This document shows, one piece after another, positions 1-11,528 of a DNA stretch of 64,000 bases; the first letter of the stretch is position 1, and every line of letters starts with the position of its first letter. The stretch covers positions 38,156,240 through 38,220,239 of the forward strand of contig CM064425.1 of NCBI GenBank assembly GCA_032690845.1, in the 5' to 3' direction. The position numbers and the translations under genes are program-made. Source of the DNA: Eleusine coracana subsp. coracana. Lineage: Eukaryota > Streptophyta > Magnoliopsida > Poales > Poaceae. The notes under the pieces are model-generated. The model was not told where the DNA came from and made no database searches. It saw only the letters and a list, made by a program, of their open reading frames with translations.

Positions 1-119
1 AGGGGTCACGAGCCACGCTGTGGTGGCCAGTACGACAACACTGACGAGGAGAGGAGCCCGAGCCCTCCTGGGCCACAGGTCTTTAGCTCATGCATCTGTG
101 GCACCGAGTTCCCCAGCGC

Positions 120-1000
120 TTTCGAGCGCCCGTAACCTTCACCAAGTGTGTGGACGAGACCGATCCCGAGCTCTGGCTCAAGGATTATCGCCTTGCCTGC
201 TAAGCGGGAGGGGGGGGGGGGGAGCCATTGACGACCTCACCATCATTCGTAATATACCTCTCTATCTCACCAAGTCGACTCGAGCTTGGCTTGAACACCT
301 CCTCGAGGGCCAGATCTTCAACTGGTCTGACTTGAGAGACATGTTCGTCAGCAACTTCTAGGGGACTTACGTCTGATTAGGCAACCCCTGGGATCTCAAG
401 AACAGCCGGGAAAAGGCTGGCGAGTCCCCTCGGGACTACATCCGGCGCTTCAGCAAGAAATGCAACGAGTTTCCCAACATGGGCGACACTGACATCGTTG
501 GCGCCTCCCTTTCGGGCACAATGTCCAAACAGCTCATCCACGAGCTGGGCCGCAAGGGTCCGTACGCAGCTCGCGAGCTCTTGGACATTGCCTCGAGCTT
601 CACCTCCAGCGAAGAGTGCCTGGGGGCGGTCCTAAACTGTAACCCAGAGAGTAAGGGCAAAGGCAAGTGGGATAAAGGAGCAGGTGAAGGCGCCACTAAC
701 CACCCAAAAAAGAGGAAGAACAAGTCGTGGGCTGAGCGCGACCCCGTCATGGCCGCCGCCAAGTGCAAGCCTCAAAGGCCTGCATCCGGTGAGGCGCCGA
801 ACCATTTCGAGAAGAAGTGGAATGGGCTGTGCCCGAACCACGCATTCCCCATCAAGAACCTCCTCAAGGACTACTCTATGATGAAAAAATTCATCCGAGA
901 GGAGGTGAAGAAGGGAGAGCCGGAGAGAGCATCAGAGCCAGAGGTCCAAAACCCTACAGAAGACAACGACAAGCAAGAGGGACCGGTTTTCACTAACCCC
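120..1000 (+). pseudogene. Tat-I gag remnant
   Basis: Gag would form the particle that packages the element RNA. Gag-like sequence reads in one frame to about 208 (TDPELWLKDYRLAC) and continues in another after a run of 13 G at 210-222 (TRAWLEHLLEGQIFNWSDL). A stop lies at 359-361 and further stops before 420. It resumes with RDYIRRFSKKCNEF and runs on through 1000. A degenerate zinc knuckle near 828-880 (CPNHAFPIKNLLKDY) has lost its last Cys. Family assignment rests on these motifs; the frame breaks are seen directly. Confidence 0.8.
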
Positions 1001-1099
1001 AAAGCTTGTCATATGATCTTCATAGGGCCCGAGGACCAAGGGAGCCGATGCACAGCCAAGGTCCAACGTCACGAAGTCTTCACGGCCAAACCCGTCATG

Positions 1100-1648
1100 T
1101 CGTCCTTGCTCAAGTGGTCTGACCTATCGATAACTTTCGATCGGTCGAACCATCCCCTTCACGTGCCCCGACTGGGTCGCTACCCGCTCGTGGTCGACCC
1201 TATCATCGCTGAGGTCCACCTCACGAAGGTGATGATGGACGGAGGTAGCTGCATCAACATCCTATACACTGATACCCTCGACTTGCTCGGGATTGACCGA
1301 TCGCGCCTCTAGCCTGCCGGCGCACCCTTCCACGAGATTGTCCCTAGGAGAAATGCCGTCCCGCTTGGGTGAATTAGCTTGCCCATAACTTTTAGGACTC
1401 CATCCAACTTCAGGATCAAGGCCCTCATATTCGATGTCGTCAACTTCCCTGGAGTGTATCACTCCATCATTGGACGTCTGTGCTATGCCAAGTTCATGGC
1501 CGTTCCCAACTACACCTACCTAAAGTTCAAGATGCCGGGGCCAAAAGGGGTCATCACCATGGGGGCGTCGCTCCAACGTGCTTTTCAGTGTGACATGGAG
1601 AGGGGCAACCTCGCTGCCAAAACGGTGGCCTCAGCCGTGAGCTCATGA
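1100..1648 (+). pseudogene. Tat-I aspartic protease remnant
   Basis: The protease would cut the Gag-Pol polyprotein. The catalytic-loop equivalent reads MMDGGSCINILY near 1232-1267, the D-G-G/S form usual in Tat elements. The domain is cut by a stop at 1310-1312. Its second half reads on at 1379-1648 in another frame (VYHSIIGRLCYAKF, then a MPGPKGVIT-like strand). The split by stop and frame change makes it nonfunctional. Confidence 0.8.
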
Positions 1649-1799
1649 CCATTCGCACCCACCTCGAAGAAGGGACTCCCAAAGCCAGCCGCAGGAATGC
1701 CTCGTTCAAGCCAGCGGAGCAAACCAAGGAGGTGGAGATCGACCTCGAAGGCGACAAGGAGAAGACAATGAGGGTAGGGACCTCCCTCACTCCCAAATA

Positions 1800-2760
1800 G
1801 GAAAGCGATCTCGTCGACTTCCTCCGCGCGAACACCGACGTGTTCGCGTGGAGACCCTCGGACGTGCTGGACATTCTAAGGGAAGTCGCCAAGCACTCCT
1901 TGAACATCAGGTCGAGCTCCAAGCTGGTGAAGCGACATCTGCGCCGCTTCGATGAGGAGAAGCGCAGGACAATCGGGGAGGATATGGCAAAGCTGCAAGC
2001 CGCCGGATTCATCAAGGAGGTATTCCATCCCGAATGGTTAGCTAATCCTGTTCTTGTACCAAAAAAAAGAATGGGAAATGGAGAATGTGTGTGGATTATA
2101 CAAGCCTGAATAAGGCATGTCCCAAGGATCCTTGCCCTTTTCCACACATAGACTAGATAGTTGACTCGATAGCGGGGCGCAAGACGCTCTGCTTCCTAGA
2201 TGCGTATTTCGGGTACCACCAAATCGCGATGAAAGAATCTGACCAACTCGTGACATCTTTCATCACCCTGTTCGGCTCTTACTGCTATGTAATGATGCCC
2301 TTCGGGCTCAAGAACGTTGGCGCGTCTTTCCAACATTATATGCAATGATGTTTTGACCACCTGATTGGCCACATGGTCGAGGCCTATGTGGATGACATTG
2401 TGGCTAAGTCCAAGAAAGTCAACACGCTCTTGGTCGACCTCGGACACGTTTTCACCCAGTTACGCGCAAACGGTGTCAAACTCAACCCTGAAAATTGCGT
2501 ATTCATGGTGCCAAGTGGCATGGTCTTGGGATTCATCATTTTCTGAACATGGCATCGAGGCTAACCCTGAGAACATTTCCACGATCGAGCGGGTGGGGCC
2601 GATCCAAAACCTGAAAGGGTTGCAACGGCTCACGGGCTGCCTGGCGGCGCTGAGCTACTTTATCTCGTGCCTCGGCGAGAGAGTGCTCCTGCTATACAGG
2701 CTCCGGAAAAAAATCCGGTCAGTTCAAGTGGACGCCCGAGGCGTAGTCCACCCTCAATGA
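1800..2760 (+). pseudogene. Tat-I reverse transcriptase remnant
   Basis: RT would copy element RNA into DNA. The N-terminal part (FIKEVFHPEWLANPVLVPKK) ends at a stop near 2107-2109. The palm continues from about 2150 with CFLDAYFGYHQIAM and MMPFGLKNVGASFQ. A TGA follows at 2346-2348, then the polymerase motif Y-V-D-D at 2385-2396. Another stop occurs near 2543, before the thumb and connection region. The active-site aspartates survive but at least three stops interrupt the frame. Confidence 0.88.
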
Positions 2761-2977
2761 TGTCAAGCGCATCCTGAGCAACGCTCCAGTACTGACCCTG
2801 CCGCTCCCATGGGAGGTGCTACTACTGTATATAGCGGCGACCATGCAAGTCATGAGCTCGGCACTCGTAGTCGAGCGAGAAAGGGAAGGACATGCCCTCA
2901 AGATACAACATGCCATTTACTATGTCAGCGAACTCCTATCCGACTCGAAGACCCAATACCCGTAGGTCCTCTACGTA

Positions 2978-3649
2978 GTGATGGTCGCAAGGTGCAAGCT
3001 TCGGGACTACTTCGACTCTCACCCTATACACATTGTAAGTTCTTTTCCGCTTCATAAAATCATACAGAACAGGGACTCGGCACGTAAGGTCGCCAAGTGG
3101 GCGCTCGAGTTGATGAGGCACGACATCACGTACCAACCTCAGGCGGCCATCAAGTCCAAGGCTCTCGTCGACTTCATGGCAAAATGGACCGCAGCAAAGA
3201 TCCCGCCCGCTCTCGTCGACTGGGTCATGTACTTTGATGGATCCCTCATACGGATGGGCGCCGGCCTCGTGTTTGTCTCTCCACTTAGGGTACAAATGAA
3301 ATACGCAATTCGCTTACACTTTCCAAAATCAAATAATGTAGTCGAATATGAGGCGCTCGTGAACGGGCTTAAGAAGGCCATCATGCTCGGTATCTGGTGG
3401 CTAGAGATCCGGGGTGACTCCCTACTCATGGTCGATTAGATCATGAAGGAGTCTAGCTGTTGGACCAACACCATGGCGCTCTACTGCCAAGAGGTCCCTA
3501 AGCTCGAAAACAAATTCGATGGACTCAAGCTTAAGCATATTCCCTGGCGCCTCGATGAGGCGGCCGACACTCTGGCCAAGATGGCATTTGGCTGGGGGTT
3601 GATCCCCCCGGGAGTCTTCGCCAACCACCAGCACCAACCCTCGGTTTGA
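2978..3649 (+). pseudogene. Tat-I RNase H remnant
   Basis: RNase H would remove RNA from the RNA/DNA hybrid. Candidate catalytic residues are visible in order: Asp in YFDGSL (about 3231), Glu in VEYEALVNG (about 3350), Asp in IRGDSLLMVD (about 3415) and Asp in EAADTLAKMA (about 3567). A TAG at 3437-3439 splits the domain before its C-terminal helix. The plus-strand order after RT and before IN fits the gypsy layout. Confidence 0.8.
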
Positions 3650-3869
3650 CCCAAAGAGGCCGTGGAGTCCGAGGGAGGCCCGAGTGATCCCATGAGGCTC
3701 GACCAAAGGTCAAGCGACTCGGACTGGGAGACGGGGCCACCCTCGACCCCTCGACATGCCGATGTCATGGAGATCGATTGACCCGAATGAGCGAGCCGGA
3801 CGACCAGTCGAACGACCCTGAGGTCGAACTAATCGATCTCAGGTTGAAAGAGCCCGGCTCCCAAGCGAC

Positions 3870-4944
3870 TAGAGGGTTCTCTACATCGAGTACTTGGCCC
3901 AAGTCATGCTCCCCGTCGACGGGACCGAAGCCAAACGACTCTATCGGCACGCCAAATCTTTCGTCTTAATCAACGGGGAGCTTTATAAGCGTAGCATGAC
4001 CAAAATCATGCAGCCTTGCATCCCCATCAGCGAAGGTATCAAGCTGCTCGTCGACATCCACGGCGGGGGGGGGGGGGGGGGGGGGGGTCTGCAGCCATCA
4101 CGCCGTGCCTCGAACCCTCGTAGGCAACGCATTTCGCCAAGGCTTCTATTGGCTGACTATCATGGGAGACTAAGTGGATCGAAGCGCGCCCGCTCGCTAA
4201 ATACCGATCTAAGGAGGCGGTCGAATTCTTCCTTGACATTATCCACCGATTTGGTGTCCCAAACTCCATAATCACAGATAATGGCACGTAGTTCACAGGA
4301 AAGAAATTTCTAAAGTTCTACGACGACAACCACATTTGCATCGACTGGGCCGCTATCGCCCACCCCAAGACGAATGGCCAGGTCAAGCAAGCAAATGGCA
4401 TGATACTCCAAGGGTTAAAGCCTTGAATCTTCAACCCAACCATCATCTTCAACCACTTGAAGCAGTTCACCGGTCGATGGGCGGCCGAACTCCATGTCGT
4501 ACTCTAGAGCCTCCGCACGACCCAGAGTCGAGAGACCGACTTCACGCCCTTCTTCATGGTGCAAAGGAGCCTCCGCACGACCCAGACTCTAGCACACCAC
4601 GATTTCACGCATACAACAAGCAAGGCATCGAAGCGGCACTTGAAGACGTGATGGACCAAATAGACGAGGCGTGAGACATCGAACTCCTCAATTCGACCAA
4701 GTTCCAGCAAGCACTACGTCGTTACCATGACTGAAATGTAAGAGATAGAGGCCTCCTCGTTGAAGATCTTGTCTTATGCAAGGTTCAAGACAATAGATGT
4801 CGACACAAGCTCTCACCACCATGGGAAGGACCCTACGTCGTCTCTCGAGTGATTCGACCCGGCACCTAAAAACTTAAGACTTTGGAAGGTGAGGAGTTCA
4901 AGAACACATGGAACATCTCACAGCTAAGTAAATTCTACCGATAA
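3870..4944 (+). pseudogene. Tat-I integrase remnant
   Basis: Integrase would insert the DNA copy. The N-terminal part (RLYRHAKSFVLINGELYKRS) runs into a run of 23 G at 4065-4087, after which the frame and most of the zinc-binding region are lost. The core resumes with WIEARPLAKY, FGVPNSIITDNG (second Asp) and AHPKTNGQVKQANGM, where the usual catalytic Glu is Lys. The last motif, ending FYR and stop at 942-944 of the fifth kilobase (4942-4944), is the normal Tat C-terminus. A short block repeats at 4508 and 4567, a local 59-base duplication. Confidence 0.82.
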
Positions 4945-5006
4945 AGTATCTCCTAGTTCAATTTCCACGCATTTCACATGCTCTTCAATGACACTCACCC
5001 CCCTCT

Positions 5007-5965
5007 CTAGGGGACGAGCGTCGCTTCGGGGCTAGAAGACACACGGCACCCCACACTTTTTTTTCCAAAAAATTGCAATCTTGTTCGACCCAACTCCTCA
5101 GAGGGGAGCATCGGAGGACAGCTCGGCATGGGCCATATGCCGTCCGCATACAATAGCACTATCGTGATCCTTTCCAACACGGTCGTGCGGTTGGTCAACT
5201 CCTCTACGGCTGCGATGGCGCCGGCGCTCGCGCGCTTCGCCGAGCCAACCTGGAACATGGGGAGAGGGCAGGCCGCAAGCGAAATGAAGCGGTGCTGAAA
5301 CCACCATCCCGTGACTCTGACGCAAGTGAGACTGCGCTTCTTCAGATGCTGGATGGCCTGGGCGGCATAATCGACGAACATCTGGTCTTTCTTCATCACA
5401 CCCTAGTTCTAGGACGCCGGCGCCTCTCGGATCGACCGGTCGGTGAAAGCTGGGAAAGGTCCTACCGTGTCATTGCGCAAGGAGAACCACTTCGAATGCC
5501 ACCTCGGCACATTTGAAGGGAAGGGAACCGAGATGTACCTCGGCGCCCCTCTCTTGGTCAAACAAAGAATACAGCAGCCGAGGGCGACGGGACGTGCCAC
5601 ATCGTCGACTGACCTATGAATAGGGAGGGGGAAAAGAACTTCCATACATCGATGTTGGGCTCGATCCCTAAGATTTCCTCGCATAGTGCAATGAAGAGCA
5701 CAATGTGAAGAACCCCTAGGGGGTTCAGATGTTGTAGCTCGATCTCGTAGAAGTTCAGCAATCCATGGAAGAACTTGCTCCCCGGCGTGCCGACCCCCCT
5801 CTCGTGGAACAGCGTGAGCGAGATGACATAGCCCGACGGTGGATCGGGTGCCATCTTGTTCTCGATCGCATCAGAAAGTGGTGGAAGAAAGCTGGCTTTC
5901 ACTAGATCCTCCATCTGTGACATCATCACGGATGAGCGGGCCAGGCGGTTTTGTCAAGCTGAGCC
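5007..5965 (-). pseudogene. Tat antisense ORF, 'putative gypsy type transposon' family
   Basis: On the strand opposite to gag-pol, the segment 5558-5929 encodes LTLFHERGVGTPGSKFFHG and then LLNFYEIELQHLNPLGVLHI and GIEPNID. This is the conserved core of plant proteins listed as 'putative gypsy type transposon' (Pfam Transposase_28, recalled from memory). After a frame change, 5409-5684 continues with the family's WHSKWFSLRND segment, and 5007-5399 with further similar sequence. Extra antisense ORFs between integrase and the 3' LTR are known in Tat-lineage elements; their function is not established. The reading frame is broken at least twice. Confidence 0.72.
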
Positions 5966-8561
5966 ATTGGCGCGGATCGGAAGACGACGGGCGCGATGGA
6001 GGCCAGAACAGAAAGGAAGCAGCCCAACAGACAGCGAGACTCTCCGCATGCTCGAAAACCAGGAGAGGAAGGAACACAGTTGCAGAGCAAAAGGAAGGAT
6101 AAAGTGGCGAACAACTGAAGCCAGAGTTGAATAGGCGGCCTTCCCAAGAGCCGCACTCTGACTTGACCGTGGGGCCCAGCCACAACCTGCCCGAGGTACA
6201 GAGTTTAACTCCCCATCACATGATGCGCGGCTCAGATTTCGCCACGTCCCTCCTATTCTCTCCATCTTCCCCATGACTCCCCGACTTCCACTCCATTCGA
6301 TGACTCCATGGCCCCACGAGCCTCATTACTCGGGCGGAGAAAGCATGCCCATGATCGCCGCGTCGCGAAGAAGGAGTGACACAACGGTTCGTCTGGGACC
6401 ACCACGATGCCCGCGCGAGATAAACAAGTCACTCCCGCCTCGGGCAGTAGGGGAACAGTTCAAAATCGGCCGAGGCCCCGTGCCTCACTCTAATCTTAAG
6501 AAAGCGAGCCTGTCAGTATAGGTCTCTTCGTTTTTTTGCACCCAATGTTGTCCCGAAAAGCCCCTATTTTCTCAAAAAGGGAGCGGGACGATTGAGGCAT
6601 ATCTCGACTGACCATGTCTTGCAGCAATGACTCGATCGACCCTATGAGATCCGGTCGATGTTGACCCAGACGGCGGCATGACGAGCCACGATCTATCGAC
6701 TCGGCTCAGGCTAGATCGGCATAGGTAAGATGGAATTAGAGGCTGAAAACTGCCTTGATGGCCCAATAGTACCAGGGTTCTAAGGCTGGCCCCACAAAAG
6801 GGTTCGATAGCCGCCCAGTGCGCGAGACAAGAGCGAGGGGCATGAGCGATGGGCACACCTAGTGGCCAACACCCTGACCACTGAAGGTCGAGGGCATCAC
6901 GGAGTTGTGTTTGAGTCCTGTTCTAACCTGTCCGTTGGTATCTCCCCGAAGAGAGGTAGCTAGCTGCTGTGACTCACCGAACAGTCATGGTAACCAGACG
7001 GGTTGGAAAAATGGATTTATGAAGCCGACCACCAGCTGGTTCACTGGGACCCGGTCGATGGGGAACCGGGGGATTCACTCGAACAAACCTAATAACAGCT
7101 CAAGGAGCACCGCGTTTCAACCACCAAGGCAAAAACGCGGCCCGACTCTATCCTCCGCCTCACAAACGAGGCACAGAAGGAGAATACGACAAATCTGAAA
7201 CGGTCGCTTGACTTGTCCGACTGCATCAAGCGGGGACTCGAGAACCGACATCGCTCACAGAAATCCGATGACGGGATTGCATGATACATTTCTCTTTATT
7301 GATATGTGCCACTCAGGGTCGATCTGTATAAAATTCTCTTACAAATGAGCTTTTGTGATTTGCAATGTACAAGAAAGAGAAAAATAAAAATTGAGATGAG
7401 GCATCTGTAATGCTTCATCGTCACGAGAAAGATGCCCTCATATGAGGATGCGGTATCCCTCTGACCAACAAAGCAAGGAGATTACCCGCGCCCTAGGGAC
7501 GCGATTGCTGTGGATCATGGGGACTAAGGTCCCCACAGGAACAATAGGGCCGGTCCGGCGCCTCCTCCTGTCCCCATCCTTACTGACGCCATCTAAGGCG
7601 CACAGGGGAGCAGCTGAGAAACCATATAGGCGTCCCATATGCAGGCCCCTTACTTCTCATCAAGTACCGGCAAGCGGTGGGGATTACAGGACCCGAACCC
7701 CCTGACCTGCTACCATCACTGCGAGTGTGGACCATATCAGCGAAGTCTTCACGAAACATCGGACTGATCCCCACTCCACCATGAAGGTCGTCAATGGGAA
7801 GTACTAGGCCATGCGACTTCAAGTCATCATTTTCGACCTTGCTGTCATCCCCGTCACTTGGTGGGCACCCGCAACAGGCGGCCATGCCAGCGTCGGAGCC
7901 CTCCACAAGGAGCTCGCTGAACAGCGCTAATCCGAGGGATGTGACTGAATCTGAGGCAAAAAAGAGTTCGGCACAAGCAGGGATGGTGGGATGACTACCC
8001 TACATTTGCCTTAAATAGCCGCACCGCGTTATGCCATAACCTCGGATCCACCCTGGCGAACGAAGCGTCAGCACCAAGCTCGATAGAAAGATGCTCCTGC
8101 ACCTCGCACGCCAAGTGAAGATGAGAGCCTGCCACCCAGGTAGTGTTGTACCTTACCTTTTGAGGAAAAGAAGAGTCGGCCCATCACAGGGGGCGCCTCA
8201 GACAAAGTCCGCCTGACGCATCCCATCGTAGGCCCCACTGCGGCACCCGGGACCACCTGACTCGTCCAGATAACAGAGCCCGAGGAATCAGTGGCAGCAG
8301 TGTCCCCATGATCATCCTAAGTCAAATAAAGCCAAAACATGAGTTCCTTCAAACTCGTGCACACCCCGCCCGGAGAACGAATCAACCTTCTCAAACCAAA
8401 TAACACCAAAGCACGAGTTTATCCAAACTTGCCCTCTGGCTCGAGGGCTACACCCGTCGGGTGCGCTCGCGTGCACCTCCCCTGGAAACCGGGCAACTGG
8501 GAAATAACTTCATCTTACCCACTAGCATTAATGCTGAAGTCCCCCGAATGACTCTCCAAAT
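5966..8561 (+). other. Tat-I 3' spacer, no supportable gene
   Basis: This is about 2.6 kb of moderately GC-rich DNA between the antisense ORF and the polypurine tract. Several overlapping ORFs of about 100 codons exist on both strands between 5839 and 6274, but none has a recognisable domain. A minus-strand stretch at 7580-7906 could be the end of a second antisense ORF; this is a guess. Long 3' spacers of this kind are normal in Tat elements. Confidence 0.6.
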
Positions 8562-8575
8562 CACTCGGGAGCTAC
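8562..8575 (+). other. polypurine tract of Tat-I
   Basis: The sequence cactcgggagctac lies directly before the inferred 3' LTR start (TATCGAGGG at 8576, expected TGTCGAGGG). Tat elements commonly have a CTCGGGGGCTAC-like tract here. A degenerate second match sits at about 8440-8452. Confidence 0.55.
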
Positions 8576-9469
8576 TATCGAGGGTAAAAACCAGAGGTGC
8601 CATGTGGCATCGCTTAAAAACCCGCCGATACGTGTTCGCTCTACCTAAGAGGATAGACCCGCTAAAACACGGCCAATGTGCCATCAGCGTGGCCCCACAA
8701 AGGGAACCTCCATGCCGGCCAAGTCTCAGGAGGAGAGACAGTACTACTCCCGGCCTGCTCGACCCACCGAGGGTCGAAAGTCGGCTACGTCCCGCTCGAC
8801 CCACCAAGGGTTGAGAGCCAGCTGCATCTCACGCAACCCATCAAGGGTCGAGGAGCGATCACGCTCCGCTTGATCCACCCAAGGGTCGCACCCGCTTCCG
8901 TCTCGCTCGACCCCTCAAGGGTCGAATCAGCACTAGCCTGTCCATAGAGGCTCGGATGCGAATCGCCTCGCTCGGCTCTGACAGTCCTGCCATTCGCCCT
9001 GTTCAAACGCTTCAAAGATATGGATGATCGATTCATGATTGCCATGACTATGACAGCACAAGTGGGGGCAGGACCACTGAATAATCTCTGCCTACCAACT
9101 CTCACCGAGCTAGCTCCGCACCTCCGACGTGACGACCCGACAAGCCATCATCCTGGCGGAAATAGCGACATGGAGAAACTCAATTGCCCTGCCAAGACGG
9201 GACGGCCCCCAACTCCAGGCAGGCCCAGATTGTCAAACCAATGCCTCGGCCCTCGACGATGGGGTCGAACGGGGCAGCAGTCAACAACCACCAACCGCCC
9301 CGCTGTAAATGTCGTACCGAGCGTGCGTCCACAGTATCAATAGGTCAAATCCCTTTGCTCACCTGCTCCCATCATGATTGCTTACATCAGCTAACGATGG
9401 CGCACCTCACGCTGCGCTCACCTGATGACACCCTTAACAGTGGTGATGCAGGATGACTTGATGGACAGG
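8576..9469 (+). repeat. Tat-I 3' LTR, first part
   Basis: The LTR begins at 8576 after the polypurine tract and is interrupted at 9469 by element C. The last five bases, acagg (9465-9469), are the C target-site duplication and reappear at 54856-54860 at the far end of C2. There the LTR continues to its terminal CACCGACA at 55458. Joined, the LTR would be about 1.49 kb. Confidence 0.72.
8758..8925 (+). repeat. tandem palindromic array in Tat-I LTR
   Basis: Five degenerate copies of CTCGACCCACCAAGGGTCGA start at about 8758, 8795, 8833, 8869 and 8906, a period of about 37-38 bases. Each copy can fold as a CGACCC/GGGTCG stem with a four-base loop. The sequence between copies is also loosely repeated. 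Confidence 0.8.
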
Positions 9470-11528
9470 TGTTGACACTTCTTAACATCGCATCAAGAAT
9501 ATCTCTATTCCTGGTATGGTGCCAGAAATGATTGTTGGCATTTGTTATGCTTTAAGAATAAAATAAATTAATCCGCAAGCGTACGGAACACCATTATAGC
9601 ATTTCACCCAGGAATATTCTGCGGTACCATATTTATTTTCCTTAGAGAAGCTAGCCATAAGATTATCTTGTTTTAACAAAGATATAACTACAAGAATTAT
9701 TCCAACTGATCAAAGACAGGGGTAAGGATGTTCAATAATATTGGTAGGGGTAGTAACACAGGAGAAATCCACACTAAGATAAATAAAGAGATCGGTTAAG
9801 CTCGCCGGGAGGACAACGACTCTGTGATTGATTTAGTTTGTGATTGACTTAGTTCCCGGAAATAGACCCATTGCCTAACATTGATCACCTACTTGATCAA
9901 TTGAGAAAGGCCAAGTACTTCTCGAAGATTGACTTGAGATCTGGCTACCCCCTGACAAAAGTAGACAGTAAAAGAAAAAATAGACTAAATATAGCCTGAA
10001 CGATCCTAAAATCTAAGTCAAGCGTCAAATCCTAGTTACTCGGGTTGAGTGCTTATACAGATTTCTTGGTACAGCCTCAAGTCTTTCACCTGTTAGCTCA
10101 CTTTAGGGCACAAAAACGTTCCAGTAATATGGGCCGGTAACTAACCTCTATACTAGTAATTACACTATCGCTAGACAACCCTGCTTGAGACTTCCCGAAC
10201 ATAGTGGATTACTAAAGGGACAGACAAGGCTGTCACCACTTGCCGCCTACCACATAGTCCATGGGGACGAATGCAAATCCAGCTAGCGTTAACTTACGCA
10301 CCGCGCCTACGCTTTCACTAGATATTCTTCCGTTGGCCTAGCAGAAGAATAGTCGGGAAATAACCAAGTCTAAGTTCGGAAAGAACTAAACTTAATTAAA
10401 TCCTAGCTGGAAACCCGTAAACTATGCAACAATGTTTCTTCTCGATAATTGTAACTTAAGGAAATGACTAAGTAAAATAAATACTTGACATGATATAAAA
10501 GACAAGATATTTATATTGATAAAGGATAAGTCTTACGTAAAGAGAAAAGATACAAGAGAGCTCATACCAAGGCTTTAAGACAATTCTGGAATCCCGAGTG
10601 ATGCTCTCGACTAGACTCTAACTCCCGACTAACTAACCTACTCTACTAAGTAGCACAAGTAGTGGGAAATGGACTCCTTGATGTGTTTCTTTCTTGATTT
10701 CTTTTTCTGCCGAAATGCCCCTCTATTTATCGGTGGCAATGGGCAGGGGGTACTTGTAGGTCAAGAAGGGTCGGTTGGCCGAAGTCAGTCTGCCAGGCGA
10801 CGGGCCATGCCGGGCGGCCACGTGTGCCGGGCAGCCGGGCATGCTGGGCGGCAGCATAGGCCGGGCGGCCGTAGGATCGTGTCGGTTCGCGACCGACTTC
10901 TTTTGGTTGGCTTGGATCTTGTCCCGAAGGCGATTGTTCGGTCCGTTCGTACCGACTTCACCATTTTGGGGCCGGTAGGCCTATTGGGCTTATGGGCTAG
11001 CAACCTCGGGTGGCAACCCGAGGCTGGGCGGCAACCCAGGCCGGGCGGCGGCCTTGGCCGGGTGCTGACCCCCTCCGAGTCGCCCCTTGACTTCTCCTGG
11101 TTAGACCACTTGTTGGCCTTCTTTTCCTTAGCCATATCTCATCATTTTTAATCCAGGAGGAGAAAACGGCATCACAGTGAAGTGTTTTTGCAAAACCGGC
11201 CGGGTCGGATGATCAGCCTGAAAAACGACTCTGATTAATCAGCCGGGTGGCATATTTTAGCCGTATATGACCCGGTCAGCCAGTTCCTGATTTCAGCCTG
11301 AAAACGACCCTATCGGCCGGTGAAAACGGCTATTTTACAGTTGTGATCGGATGATAGGGTGTTTCTTCATGTTTTTGCATATTTTGGCTCTCTTATACCA
11401 GCAAACACATATTTCACTAAAACTTGTGGAATTTTATTAGTTTAAACAAATATTTATTAAACTTTGGTCTTTACCTTGCATTTTCCGATTGGTTGGTGGC
11501 CGACATTGGGTTTTATCAGCCGCCAATA
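9470..11528 (-). repeat. C1 3' LTR
   Basis: It aligns with the C1 5' LTR from 26462 and the C2 LTR (52958-54855). It starts TGTTGACACTTC on the plus strand and ends in CCAATA where C2 has CCAACA. It is longer than the C2 LTR, partly because of a foreign segment near 9826-9996. The block at 10800-10870 repeats GCCGGGCGGC. A TATA-like CTATTTAT lies near 10721-10729, read on the minus strand. Confidence 0.85.
9826..9996 (+). repeat. gypsy RT fragment captured inside the C1 3' LTR
   Basis: The C1 5' LTR (about 26740-26790) and the C2 LTR have a short sequence here, but the C1 3' LTR has about 170 unrelated bases. On the plus strand, 9868-9948 translates to PLPNIDHLLDQL followed by KYFSKIDLRSGY, the first palm block of Ty3/Gypsy RT. 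Two tandem gtgattga-ttag-tt segments precede it. It looks like filler DNA or a tiny insertion remnant. Confidence 0.7.

Larger units (their letters stand above)
1..9469 (+). mobile_element. Tat-I: degenerate Tat-lineage Ty3/Gypsy retrotransposon
   Basis: Gag, protease, RT, RNase H and integrase remnants follow in gypsy order on the plus strand from the window start to 4944. A long 3' spacer with an antisense ORF follows, then a polypurine tract and an LTR starting at 8576. The 5' LTR is outside the window. The RT block (FGLKN, AYVDDIV) and the integrase tail (NTWNISQLSKFYR) are of the kind found in the grass Tat lineage (RIRE2, Grande and relatives). Element C interrupts the 3' LTR at 9469/9470. 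The rest of that LTR is found at 54861-55458, and a shortened copy at 40201-40600. Frameshifts and stops throughout show that it is dead. Confidence 0.88.

Noticed and set aside
436..841. Minus-strand ORFs over Tat-I gag
   Set aside because: Shadows of the gag frame on the plus strand, where recognisable Gag sequence lies.
5839..6274. Overlapping ORFs in several frames near 6 kb
   Set aside because: Mutual shadows in GC-rich Tat spacer; no motif and no counterpart elsewhere in the window.
8758..8925. CRISPR-like spaced repeats
   Set aside because: Plant LTR context, degenerate units and spacers related to each other. It is a tandem repeat.
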